Of a DNA stretch of 64,000 bases, positions 53,474 to 64,000 are shown in pieces. The stretch comes from Clavulina sp. PMI_390. Its lineage: Eukaryota; Basidiomycota; Agaricomycetes; Cantharellales; Hydnaceae. The notes beneath the pieces were generated by a model. The model worked only from the letters and a program-made list of their open reading frames with translations. It was not told where the DNA came from and did no database searches. Position numbers and translations under genes: made by a program. Within the stretch, counting starts at the first letter, position 1. Each line of letters opens with the position of its first letter. The stretch covers positions 66,982 through 130,981 of the forward strand of contig WIDE01000046.1 of NCBI GenBank assembly GCA_015039315.1, given 5' to 3'.

Positions 53474-55574
53474 CTTGAACAGATATGCGAGGGGATATAA
53501 AAATTATGCCACAATCAAATCAGAAGAGAGCGATCGGAGAGGGCCACTGAGCCAATCGCCCAACGCAAGGAGTCAAGGGAGGAGATGATGTCGCTCTATT
53601 TGTGCCGAGCGCTACTCTTCCCCAATTCACTTTAATCTCCAACCAATGTAAACCCTGCGAATGGAAAGAAACCATCTTGCCATCTACTCTTTAGATGGCA
53701 TCATATATAATTTGGAAGTGATCCATTGGCCCGCTCTCGATTGCACACCGTGCTTCTCAGTTAGAGGTCACCTACCAATCAATTGCTGCGAATATCCCGA
53801 AACCGACCGGGACTTCTAGTTGCCTGTTCAGACCACCGCACCTCTTTCGGCCCTGCTTTGCTCATTGTGATTACTCATATCAATATAGCTTCATTTGTGA
53901 GATCGCCTTCGCCTAGGTCAGAGTAATACCTCGTTCAATCAGACACCGGCCTCGGCGACGGCGGGGTTGCAGCAATCTCCTCACGCCTGGATCAGACTTC
54001 TCCAGACTTTGCAATAGCCCCAATTCATCGCATGATGAGAAGTTGAAAATCTCTCGTTTTTGGAAGCATCCCTGAGCCCAGCTTTCGTTCGTTGGTCGCT
54101 GATTGGGGCCTTGGGAGAGACAGCCTGCACAAATCAACGGCGCCAGAGTATTGGAGTTGCAAAGGCGTCGGCCGGGTCTCGTGTAAGAAGTGTCACTATA
54201 AGATAAAATACCGATGACATCTCCCTCCCGAATCTCCAAATGCGCCGTCCATGGTAACGAGATCTTCACTTGAGACTAAACCCGAGTGCCGTACCTCGGC
54301 CTTCCGTGCCCATCAATAGGAGCGTCTAGTGGCAAAACCTTACTCGCTTCTTGCCAAATATCTGGCTGATTGCCGCTCACTTGGCGTATCTCGATGGCGC
54401 TTGAGTCTCCCCGGGAGGCTATATAACTATCCTTGACTTCGGTCCACAAACTTTGATCCCTCTGAAACCGTCCTAATATCTGCATGTCGCAATCCTCTAC
54501 TCCAAAGCGCCAGGCTTCCTCTGGGAAATGTAGGTGCCAGTATCGTCGAAGTCGGTAGTGTATTCATGCCTGTTACCAGCGGTGTCTTCTCCAGCTCTCG
54601 ATCGAAGCGAGAGGTCACCTCCCTTTCTTGTCTTCCAGCTGGAATCGGACTGTGCGGAGTGCAGGCGCCAGAGCGCAGTGAGTCTATCACGCCAGCCGCG
54701 GGTTCCTCGTCCCTGATCTAACTACGAACTATGTCGCTGCTATAGACGTATCAGACAGGGCCGTTTGAGGGATGCTCACGATGCTCATTATCATCACTCT
54801 TGAGATCTCCTGCAAGCGAACGGTCAACAACAACATCCCCAACTTCACCTCGGTCAGACAGCAACTCACGGACATAGCGGACTCCGGGTCCCAATTTTCA
54901 GCCTATGTGGAGGACGGACGCCGGGGTTGATCTTCCCGTCTTCCCGCTCCGTCAACTTCAGGTCCCCGTATATAAGCATGTCGGAGGAGCAATAACGGAT
55001 GTTCTCATAATTTATGAGCTAGCTCCTAATGACTTTTATCATGTATTCCCCCCATGTAACATCTTGTAACTAGTACAAGGATGGCTACATTAATGCACCT
55101 CTCTAAGCCTCCCAAGACTCATTGAAAGCTAAAGCTGGACCACTTCCTGGAAATCGTTAAATTTTTTTACTGATCCTCCGCAAATCAAACCTCAACCTCA
55201 TGCGCACAATTAGTAGCACGGCGGCCCGCAGATCCCATTTGGTTGACGAGGGCAAAGCAAGGCAATTTGGCAAAGCATTTATCATGTGCGCACCCTCGGT
55301 CTTGCCGGCCTCAATCTTACGAGAGCATCGGTGTCAGGGCAAGCCGAGTACTCGGCTTTCGGGCTCCAGCACTCGCGCAATACCGATCAGTGTGTGGATA
55401 GGGATGAGCATGAGCTCGAAACTTGACCTCCGACTCGGAGCCGAGCGGCGAAGCTGATCCCTCCTCGTCGCTTAGCGCCCAGCCACAATACCAAACGGTG
55501 GCGCACAAACACACACACGCACACCTTGCGCACATCGTACAGGAGCAACGTTTCTGAATAGTTCCACACAATCG
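53474..55574. other. 2.1 kb divergent intergenic region
   Basis: Lies between the starts of RLI1 (-) and the parvulin (+), so it holds both promoters. Several open frames on the minus strand between 53913 and 54900 read like protein in places, but I could not join them into one gene or name a family. A CA/TG-rich run of about 18 nt occurs near 55505. Confidence 0.45.
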
Positions 55575-56439
55575 ATGCCTCCAAAGAAACCCACTGCTGG
55601 GGCCGGATCTTCCAAGAAACCCAAAGATACTAAGGCCGCCTCGTCGTCGAAAGGGAATGCGAAGAAGGCTGTCGACGCGGACGATGCCAAGGCGAAGGCA
55701 CGCTTCCACATGGCTCATGCTTCCTAAGTTGTCTGACTGATCTCCTAACCCCTGGGTTGTTTGTCTTTCAATTACTGCTGTCCACTCTGATCACACAAAC
55801 CATAGCTCAAGACGGCCACGGTGAATAGGCTATGAATTCTCTATCGTGACCTCACCACTAACTGCTGCAACTCCGTATCGACTCAATGGACTCCCTCGGT
55901 GTTTATTTCTCTCTTCTCCGAATATTCTCCCACTTGTCCGACTCCGTAGGCCGTTAACGTGAGGCACATACTGTGCGAAAAGATGGGCAAAGCAACTGAA
56001 GCCATGGAGAAGATTAAGGTGCTTTTGATCTCCGCTGGGGTATGGTTTAACAGGTTTTCATTCTATTCACTCATGCTTATGTTCCAGTCTGGGGAGCGGT
56101 TTGACAAGGTCGCACAGGTAGGCTCCTTCGTTTATTCATTACAGTCCCTTGACGGACCCTCCAACCTTGTTTGACCCATGTTTCCAATCAAAGGAGTTCT
56201 CCGAAGATAAAGCTAAAGCTGGAGGGTCTCTCGGATGGATGATTCGGGGATCTATGGTGGTGAGTTTACCCTCCAATTCATGGATTTCTTGACCATTGCT
56301 CAGGGTCTATTCATCACAGGGCGATTTCCAGGAAGTCGCATTTTCCCTCACCCCTTCCACTGTTGACAAGCCGATTACCAGCGGCTTGGTGAAGACCAAG
56401 TTTGGATATCACATCATTATGGTGGAGGGGCGCAGATGA
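55575..56439 (+). CDS. PIN4: Par14-type parvulin peptidyl-prolyl isomerase
   Basis: Six exons: 55575-55697, 55806-55820, 55950-56018, 56088-56117, then those beginning [15 protein letters not shown] and [13 protein letters not shown], 138 residues. The basic N-terminus ([15 protein letters not shown]) is typical of human PIN4/Par14, which binds DNA and pre-ribosomes. The parvulin domain is [15 protein letters not shown], then [22 protein letters not shown] and [15 protein letters not shown]. No WW domain, so it is not the Ess1/Pin1 type. It speeds cis-trans isomerisation at prolyl bonds. The exon order forces a 15-nt exon (CTCAAGACGGCCACG, residues LKTAT) and a GC-AG first intron: the donor reads AAG|GCACGC, and reading on reaches a stop 13 codons later. 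The family motif [16 protein letters not shown] supports this join. Confidence 0.88.
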
Positions 56440-56812
56440 TGCTTCTTTTTGCCCTGAACACAGCCGGCTATCTATCTCGACCTCGCAAAAGTGTAATAAC
56501 GGGACCTTTTCAGCATTCAAAGGATCATCGGGGTCGCAAGACCTCGGGCATGTTGAATCCGCGCGCGGGGTAGCTCCAGAGTGTACCCACTGGAGCCCTG
56601 ACGCCGCGACATTGCTAATACTATTGGATGAATAGGATGCGCCAGGTGCCTTTTTTCCAAATTTGAAAGCATTCTCACCACATCTACATATGATTGCTAC
56701 TTGTACCCCCACCGTATTGCTATCGAGAATGATTCACCCATTCACCGATCGCCGTTGTTTGGCCTTATTGGTAACGAGCTACTGTTTACTGTGACGTCGT
56801 ACCCACCCAGCA
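56440..56812. other. Intergenic
   Basis: 3' flank of the parvulin gene and promoter of NCA2. Nothing else is seen. Confidence 0.4.
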
Positions 56813-59010
56813 ATGGCGACGGAGCAGTCCAGGCAACTGCTCAAATATTCACCAAAACGCCATGCACGTTCAGGGAGGAAACGAGTGCTCAAGGCACACC
56901 ATGATGAACTCTTGTCAAACCTCAATGCACCCTCGACGAGCCACGGAAGCATCTTGAACACTCTTGAGAAACTGGACGCGAACTCCAAAGATACTTCACC
57001 ACCGACAGCAACGGCTGATGCGACCGAGGATGCTGATGAGGTTTCTGGAGCCGTCCTGCTCAAATCAGCGGTCTCTGCTTTGTCATTGACAATGGATAGC
57101 CTGCTTCAGGAGGCCCTCGAGGCTGAGGAAGAGCTCGAGTGGTGGAGAAGCATAGAGAGCAGTAGGTGGAACACTGCGTATTATCTTTTGCAAAGTAAGT
57201 AGCATAATTGGAACTTGGGCATGTCCCAGTGACTGAAGCGCTACTATCTGTTCTAGCTTCACCAATACGAATGGCAAGACTCGCTCATGACATCGCGATC
57301 ATAGCGCGCCGAAACAATGTCGCATTTTCTTTCAATAATCTCAACGCTGAGACTTTCAGGTTAAGGATTGCACCTCACCTTCAAGTGTTCAGCTCCCTAT
57401 TCCCCACCTTCTCGCGCCACCAAGCGACGTTCCTCGATCGCTACACTCCGACAGAGCTCGCTCGTCAAGAATGCTCTGCTCACCGCAAAGAGCTCGAGCG
57501 TCTTCGTGACGTGCGAGCTCAGCAGCTCGGTCAGCTTGGATTCCTCGGTTCCACCTCTCTTACCGCCCTCCAAGCCTTTGAAGATGAAGAGTTGATGGAG
57601 GCTTCAATCTCCACGCACTCGCGGGACTCCGAACTCGCTCTCATGATAACAACATCGATGAGGAAGATTCTTGAGGGCGACGATCCCCTAGCTCCTGAGG
57701 CCGCTGCTACCACGTCAATTTCGCAATCCCAAACCCTTGTTTCGTCTTCCTCCCTTCAAACCCTTGTTCGAGACACCCTTTCCAAGCACTCGGCTGATCA
57801 CGCGAAAGAACTAGCCAAAAACCAGCGCCCTCCCCGTTGGGCCCTCATATGGCCTAGGCTGGTTATCCTGCCCCCTCTGATCCTTATTGGAATCAACTCC
57901 GTGTATAAGAATAGGTCTGCCCTACGAGGCAACCTATCTGATGCATACGAAACCATGATGGGATTCTGGACGCAGTGGGTCGTTGAGCCTGTTCGAGAGA
58001 TTCTGAAAACGGTACGCACAGGTGGAGACGACAGTGCAGGACGGGTAATTTCCAAAGATGGCTTGAAGTCTGATATGGAGGTGGGTCGCCATTGTCTTAT
58101 TTCGGGTTGTTGCTGATTTTTTTGGTCACAGTCTCTCGAGCGGATGGTCATCGATTTGGCATCAGAGAAGCACAAATGGTCGGAAGCTGAACTGCAACAG
58201 TTGAGCGCGCAAGTGCGACAAGGCGATCTCACAACAGTCCTCAAGGTGTATGAGGGAGACATCAAGGCCCCCCTTCGCTCCGCTGTCAGCGGTACTCTCA
58301 TCCGCTCTCTCCTGATCCAGATTCAAAAGGCCAAGGTGTGTGCCACACATGCTGATTTGATCTCCTCGCAAACCCATATGTTCAAAATTTCCAGGTCGAT
58401 ATTGATCTGGCTCTAGCCGGAATCGACAAGCTCCTGCGTTCTCAAGAGCTGACTTTCGGTTTCGTGGGTGTCGCACCTTCGCTCGCAGTGCTATACGTGT
58501 TTGCTGGATGGACGCGCTACTGGCTCGTCGGCGGGGATTCTCGGACGGCCTACGGTGGACGAGCGAGGCGGCGCAGTTCTTTCTATGCCATTCGGTATGC
58601 GGCTTCCTCGGCTCCACATTGCTGCCCACTCATGACCACCTTGCTATTGCTTTAGACGTATCGAAAGACTTCTCACTCAAGCATCATCCAACTCGGTCCC
58701 ATCTACCCACCCTCACACTGCAGCCCTCATTGATTTCTACAGCAAAGTCAAGAGTTACTCCGCTCCACCTCTTCCTGGCCTGCCTATGGATGCCCAGACC
58801 CATGGCCAACTGCTTGTTAGCCTCACATCCCTTCGTCAATACGGCGAGAAGTACCTCAAGAAGCGGAGTGCACAGCGAGAAGCGTTCATGGATGATTTAG
58901 CAGATCTTGAGGACCCCAAGCTGTCCCGAGATGATAAGCTTCGTGTTGTGGAGAGGATGTGGAGGAGTTGGGGTGCAACCCTCGGGTGGGGCTCGCCTCG
59001 CTTCACTTGA
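56813..59010 (+). CDS. NCA2: NCA2-like mitochondrial protein
   Basis: Multi-exon gene: ATG 56813, introns near 57195, 58081, 58336 and 58594, TGA at 59010. The sequence carries NCA2 landmarks: TSPIRMARLAHDIAIIARRN, RQQATFLDRYTP-like and RWALIWPRLVILPPLILIG (a membrane segment), WVVEPVREILKTVRT, ESLERMVIDLASEKH-like with a membrane-proximal helix, and VDIDLALAGIDKLLRSQELTF before a second hydrophobic run FVGVAPSLAVLYVFAGW. In yeast, Nca2 is a mitochondrial membrane protein that, with Nca3, regulates expression of the mitochondrial ATP6/ATP8 mRNA. The C-terminal exon (LPMDAQTHGQLLVSLTSLRQ) is also conserved. Two short membrane segments fit an inner-membrane protein. The exon joined at GCCATTCG|GTATGC rejoins as R-IERLLTQ. 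Confidence 0.9.
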
Positions 59011-59293
59011 CAGCAAGCTTTCTCAAGTAAAAAGCTAGCTCATATTGTGGGAGTATATTTGTGAGTGCTGCCCCAATGGAATTGGCTTAGCGAATACAGC
59101 CGATTGGAAATCAATTAGCTGAATATTCATTTAGCTTCAGTGCATCAGAACTTGACATCTCCAATCCTTCTTATGCTAATACTGCAATTTTGAAATTATA
59201 CAATCGTCATTTGCACCGTTTGTCACCTGATACTGCTGTATTTGGTCGCGATAGTGTTCTCGCGTCTCTTTCCCGGAACGCTCTCGCATAAGC

Positions 59294-62200
59294 ATGGATG
59301 AACCCCAGTCCTCCTCGCTGCGGGCTGCCAGTGATCCTGCTGTTCAACAGCAGCAGCACAGTGCGGCTCAGCATGAAGTACGTGATCACATCAAGAAATT
59401 CTCTTCATCACACCCACCCATTACATTACAACTAGAACAAACCCAAGTGCAAAGGCGGCGTCTATCCTCTCCACGCCAAAGAGTTCGAAGAGCTCTTCAG
59501 CACGACAGATATCAGTGACCTGATCGTAGAGAACGTCACCCATTGGAAGAAGGACGACTGGCCTTTTTATCATGAATTTGTTACAGTCAAGACTGCACCA
59601 CGGGCGCTGACCTCTACTGACTCCCTCCCTATTCTCGATACCGCTGTTGGGACTAGGTTTGACTGGTCCTCTGTTGCAGAGCATGGGCTGCTTTTTCGAA
59701 TCGATCGTGGCCAGCGCGCTCAAGATCCAGACCACCAGTATGAATCCAGATTCGATCGTAGCCCTCTCGATCTAGTGGAGATAATGCTCCCTAACCTTTT
59801 GGTCCCTGACGGAGTTCACAACGTATTTCCTGTCGAGGTTGCGCCGGAATTGCTTGATGAGCTTGATGAATCCTGCCCGTTGACTGAGGTATTGAGGCCT
59901 CGCACTATCACGTGCCATATAAACCTAGAATGGAAACATCCAGACCACTTCCCTATTATGACCCTGGACCGCCTACGCGACGGTGATCCTCGAGCCACCA
60001 CCTATGATGACCCGAATAGTCTGCGCGTCCGAGACTTCATCTATTTCTTGCGTAAACACGCCGACCATTCAGAGTTTTACAGCCTAGGAGAGTGGAACTG
60101 TTGGGGTCTAGCATCATCTCTGATGCGTTTCGTCAAACATTATAACTTGGACTATAACTTTGAAAATCTCGCCTTTCCTGGCGATTCATTACCACTACGA
60201 GATCGCGACTGGAAAATCGCCACGAAAAATAACAAGAAGGTTCTTGCTACCCCACTCAGAATGAAGATTCGCTCCAAGGGCCAGCTCAGTAATCCAGGAT
60301 CATTCCTAAAGATAATGGAGGGCGATCACTGGACAGATGGACAGGCCCTTATTGATGAAAAAATCTGGAATGGAAGTGTAAGTTCTAGTAACTAAAAGAA
60401 GTGATTACGCGGCTCATTTTCATATGGTATACCGATAGACGGACTCCAGCATCCATTCTGACCTAGTGGCTCTTGGGATAGACATAGCTAGTCTTGGTCT
60501 CGATCTAATACCGGGCTTCGTTCATCGCGATGGCATTACCCCGTGAGTTCAATGAAACGGCTATACATTTTGCATATCACCAAGTCTCCTCCATCCAGAT
60601 TAGATGAACAGCCCCAGCGAGGCCATTTGGGCTTCTTGTTGTCTAAGCGTCCTTTCGTTAATTGTCTCAATACGCCATACGAAGTCGCTCGTATACAACG
60701 TGCATTGCGTAGCATCAGTCGATGGACGTCCGACCTTATCTCAGCCGGTCTTGCAGACGAGGTGATGGAGGTTATCACAGCGGTGTGCTGGTTAGTAAAT
60801 TTGTGTGTTTTAGTCACTAGAACTTGCTTATGGACCCATCTCTCCAGCAATGGCGTAGGGAACGGCCAACATCTCTTCATCACCTTTGTGGTGCAATTTT
60901 TGAAGGAAGACCCATCCGCAACTTTCATGGCTTTAGCCAAACATAAAACTTTGCCGGCTATGGTGTCTTACCTTGAGCTTGGTACCACAACGTGAGGCCA
61001 CCCAACAAAGCGTGAGCTAGAAATATTGACACAGATACTCGTTCCCAGCAACTATGAAATGCTCGGTTTTATTGTCTTCGCAATACACCAGATTGCCGAA
61101 GCCAACTGCGGACCGGAAATTCTTGGGTCAATTTCTGGTGTAGTTCCTGCAATGCTGGACGCAGGCCGGTAAGCCCTTTCATGCGCATTCTCTCCACTTG
61201 CTGAGCTCTTCACTGGTTTCAGGTGCCTTGGGGTAGACGGCGATTCCGTCGATAGCTTTTGCGATGTTATCATACGACAACACTTGTCCTACGGCTCTTC
61301 ACCGTTCTCAAGCGATGGGATTCTTCCGTGGATCATTGAAATGTTGGACCTGCCATAGTATGTATAAAAATGGTATCGAATATTCATAACCCTTCGCTCA
61401 TATGCACACATCCCCCTCTCAGTCCACGCTGGCCCGGAACCCTTCTTGATATCATCGCCTTTGCCATAGCCAACATACCTGAGGCTGACATGTTGGGCGA
61501 CCAGGATCGCGAGAGTCTCTTTGGGGGAGGTCTCCCAAGGCTACTACTGGTATGGATCCAAAATCATCCCACCACGTAAGTGATGCTAGCATATGATAAT
61601 TCAACAAATCACAGTGCAGATTTGTTTGACTCAAACTGATGACACAGCCTATACAATGTGCGCCAAGAGAACCCACAGAATCCACCTATAGCCCGATGGT
61701 GTAGCATTCCACGTAAAGCACTCCATATTCTTGACCAACTGTCTACTTCCACTTTCGTCGCACACCCTATTCTGCCAGCTGAATCACTCAATGTGATAGC
61801 AAACGTGATCTTCGACGACAAGTGGGTTCTTCTCTCTATTCCCTCGTTCTCGTGTTAATCAGCCGAGTGACGAAACCGCATCATGCAGAATATACCCCAA
61901 GGAGGCTAGAAGCGTGCTCCGTATCCTCGCCAATGCGAGCACCTCACGCAAACCTAACCTGAGCTCCAAGCTAGAAACCACTTCACCTTCGGCTCCAGAG
62001 GTCTCGTCGACGACGGCGCTTTTGCCACTTGTCGTCAGCGAGGTTGTAGGGAGAATGCTTGTGGAGGAAACAGAACCAAAGTGCGTGGAAGGTACATGTA
62101 TCCCTGCAACTGAAAGTATCAACACTCATACATTGGTATTGGCAACATGGTATCCAGGCACAAATGGCACCCTGACGTGGTCACATTCCGAGATGCTCTC

Positions 62201-62314
62201 AAAGGGCTTGCTGAAGTGGATGGAGGACGATTTGAATCGTTAATTGCTGATACGTGCAAGAACCTGGCAGCCTCATGGCCATCGGTCAACCCAGAGCGGC
62301 TCCACCATAGTTAG
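59294..62314 (+). CDS. Unknown multi-exon family protein, copy 2 (full length)
   Basis: Eleven exons: 59294-59377, 59448-60377, 60439-60542, 60599-60790, 60848-60991, 61049-61168, 61222-61357, 61423-61575, 61648-61821, 61868-62080 and 62158-62314. The first two introns are phase 0; the other eight are all phase 2. The N-terminal half (VYPLHAKEFEELFSTTDISD, FIYFLRKHADHSEFYSLGEW, LMRFVKHYNLDYNFENLAFP) has no domain I recognise. From SSIHSDLVALGIDIASLGLD on, it is paralogous to the gene at 1-1956 exon by exon. The tail reads as repeated helical pairs, suggesting an ARM/HEAT-like solenoid, hence a protein-protein interaction role. No signal peptide, membrane segment or catalytic motif. The acceptor of exon 10 is the AG in CCGAG just after a nearer AG; only this one keeps the frame. 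Function unknown. Confidence 0.75.
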
Positions 62315-62447
62315 TTGTACAGTGTACATTGAAGTGTACTAATAGCACTGGTTCATGATACATTTGGTTTTGCTTCGATAAAAAGAGATAAGATCAAGCT
62401 TCAGATCGTAGTCGTCGGGCCCTCCTGCATCAGGGATGCACGCCAAA

Positions 62448-64000
62448 TCACCATATCCCAAACACACTTCCAAAACTCCATATGGTCAGCCACCCACCAA
62501 CTGGCAACAAGACAACGAGGACCAATGCATCCCATGCAATCCGTCTCCCGAATCTCCGACGCTGAAGACTTCTCTCTTTCCGCCTGAGAAGTGCTTCCGC
62601 GTCGCTGGGAAGAGGAGCATTCCCAGAATTCGGCAGTTGAGGATCGACCTCCAGTCGCTGGTGTTCCGGATCCGCAGATTCGCCAGGTAATGTTGAGGAA
62701 GCGCCAATAAGAATTGCCAATGGCGCTCGAAGCAGATGAAGAGCAATGTGCAGGAGTGCAGGCAGAAGATATGTGGTGAAGATCACGGAGAGGATAACGA
62801 TCCTTCGCAGACCGCGAGTAAAGCTGCTCTCTGTCGGCACAAGTACCGCAATGAGGGTAAGGAACGTCCAGAGCGCATATTTATATGTCCCTCGAGCGTA
62901 GTACGGGGAGGTGGATGATGGGTTGGGCAGTCGAGGGACCACAGCAAGGATCCATATGGGTGGGATACCACTTGCGAGCGCAACAGAACGAAGGATGGGA
63001 TTTGGCTGAGCAGAAGAAATGGGGATAAGCAGGTAAGGGGTTAAAAGTGCAGCTGAAAGGAGAGCTGCTGCGATCGTGTGGATGGGCCACGGTATCCGCC
63101 GTGGTTTTGGGGCGGTGGCAGAGACGTTGGGCGACGGAACAAGGCGGGAGACGTAAAGTGGATAGGTGAGGAGAGGGGAAGCGAATGTGAAAGCGAGCAT
63201 TTCTACAAAAAACGAACGGAATAAGCATTTATGTGATCGGAATTGGGGATAACAGAACACTGACGATAGCCTTCCCAGTTCACCGAGAGGGGAAGCGACC
63301 GACCGCCGACTGGGGAACGACTCGTTGGATGATCACCGATTGATTGGCCATGGCGAACCAGCATGATGATACCATCAATAACGTGGGCAAGTATGGTCAC
63401 ACCAGTGGCAATCCATATCCGCCATGAACCCATGCTGGTGGGGACCAAGAAGTAGGAGAGGGATAGCGCAAATACTAGCACCACCCCAGCATGGACAAGT
63501 ATGCTTGGCTCAACAACATTTTGCAGAATAAGGCCACACGCCTCTACGGGTGAGAAGGGAAGGATGAGAAAACAACGAAGAATCGAACAGAATTTCACAA
63601 CACACCGTGCAGATAGATGAAGCAAATGAGGACTCCTAGCAGAGCAAGTAGTGTCCTCGATGTGAAAATGACTCTACGTCGCCACTTGTCTCGCAGATCG
63701 TGGCGTCTGTTGGATGCTCCGAGGAGGGCATGAGAAACAACTTCCTCCATGCTAAAAATAGCATTATTTAGCGTTTCATCTGTTTTTAATCGAGCCTACA
63801 TACCTCCACTTTCGTACATACGTCCCAGAAAATACCCAGATTTGGCTCCCCAATGAAGCTAGAAAGCCGGCAACCACTGCCCACAAGATGATTGCATAGA
63901 CACGGGAAAAGCCAGAGCCAGGGGCATTTACAGATGCTTGAAGGAGCGTTGCACCTAGCAGCAGCGAGGGCGATATAAGGAATGACTGCAGGATAAACGT
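62448..64000 (-). CDS. Multi-pass membrane protein, 5' end outside window
   Basis: Partial gene; TGA at 62448 follows FGSVFGIW. Exons seen on the minus strand: about 64000-63805 (FILQSFLISPSLLLGATLLQ), 63753-63620 (EEVVSHALLGASNRRHDLRD), one around 63540-63260 (LVHAGVVLVFALSLSYFLVP) and 63203-62448. Long hydrophobic runs recur: ILAHVIDGIIMLV, IHTIAAALLSAALLTPYLLI, WTFLTLIAVLVPTESS, RIVILSVIFTTYLLPALLHI and WDALVLVVLLPVGGWLTIW, giving at least eight membrane segments. A cytosolic-looking charged loop (RRKERSLQRRRFGRR) precedes the last one. I cannot name the transporter family; an amino-acid-permease-like or fungal integral membrane protein is possible. Convergent with the unknown-family gene, 133 bp apart. 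Confidence 0.75.

Noticed and set aside
55698..55737. Parvulin exon 1 read through to a stop
   Set aside because: It would give a 54-residue protein without the isomerase domain; the downstream exons are intact and conserved, so a splice at the GC donor is more likely.

Overview
The window is nuclear DNA from a filamentous basidiomycete, most likely an Agaricomycete. Genes are split by many short GT-AG introns (about 50-70 nt), intergenic distances are short, and there are no operons. The gene content fits: SNF1, RLI1/ABCE1, NCA2, Str2-type cystathionine gamma-synthase, fungal WSC domains and a MATA-type HMG box. The many F-box paralogues and a family of unknown genes recall Rhizoctonia-like Cantharellales, but that placement is inference. 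No tRNA, rRNA, CRISPR array or intact transposon was recognised by eye.

Layout. 1-1956 (+): 3' part of a multi-exon gene of unknown family (copy 1). 1957-7411: long stretch without a supportable gene. 7412-13501 (+): HMG-box transcription factor whose box is split over three exons. 14612-16246 (-): isopenicillin-N-synthase-like 2OG-Fe(II) dioxygenase, eight exons. 16832-18249 and 18847-20243 (-): two tandem F-box genes. 20607-24889 (-): secreted protein with six WSC domains and a C-terminal lysozyme/SLT-like domain. 25386-26825 (-): third F-box gene. 27475-30980 (-): SNF1/AMPK alpha kinase, divergent from 31253-33324 (+), a membrane-anchored alpha/beta hydrolase. 33765-35184 and 36691-38102 (+): F-box genes four and five. 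38511-40870 and 41553-43662 (+): tandem cystathionine gamma-synthase paralogues. 44497-48983 (+): two-SANT-domain corepressor (SNT1/NCoR-like). 49181-50734 (-): a divergent F-box-like gene. 51078-53473 (-): RLI1/ABCE1. 55575-56439 (+): Par14-type parvulin. 56813-59010 (+): NCA2. 59294-62314 (+): copy 2 of the unknown family. 62448-64000 (-): multi-pass membrane protein running off the edge.

How the genes relate. Housekeeping genes (SNF1 signalling, ribosome recycling, methionine synthesis, mitochondrial ATPase control, chromatin repression) are interleaved with lineage-expanded families. The five related F-box genes share one phase-0 intron at the same place, so they derive from one ancestor by local duplication and inversion. 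The unknown family at the two window ends shares a run of phase-2 introns at matching places. The most interesting items are this unknown family, the WSC-lysozyme fusion, the micro-exons in the parvulin and RLI1 genes, and the tandem methionine-pathway duplication. All exon joins were made by hand from reading frame, splice dinucleotides and paralogue comparison; no RNA evidence was available.
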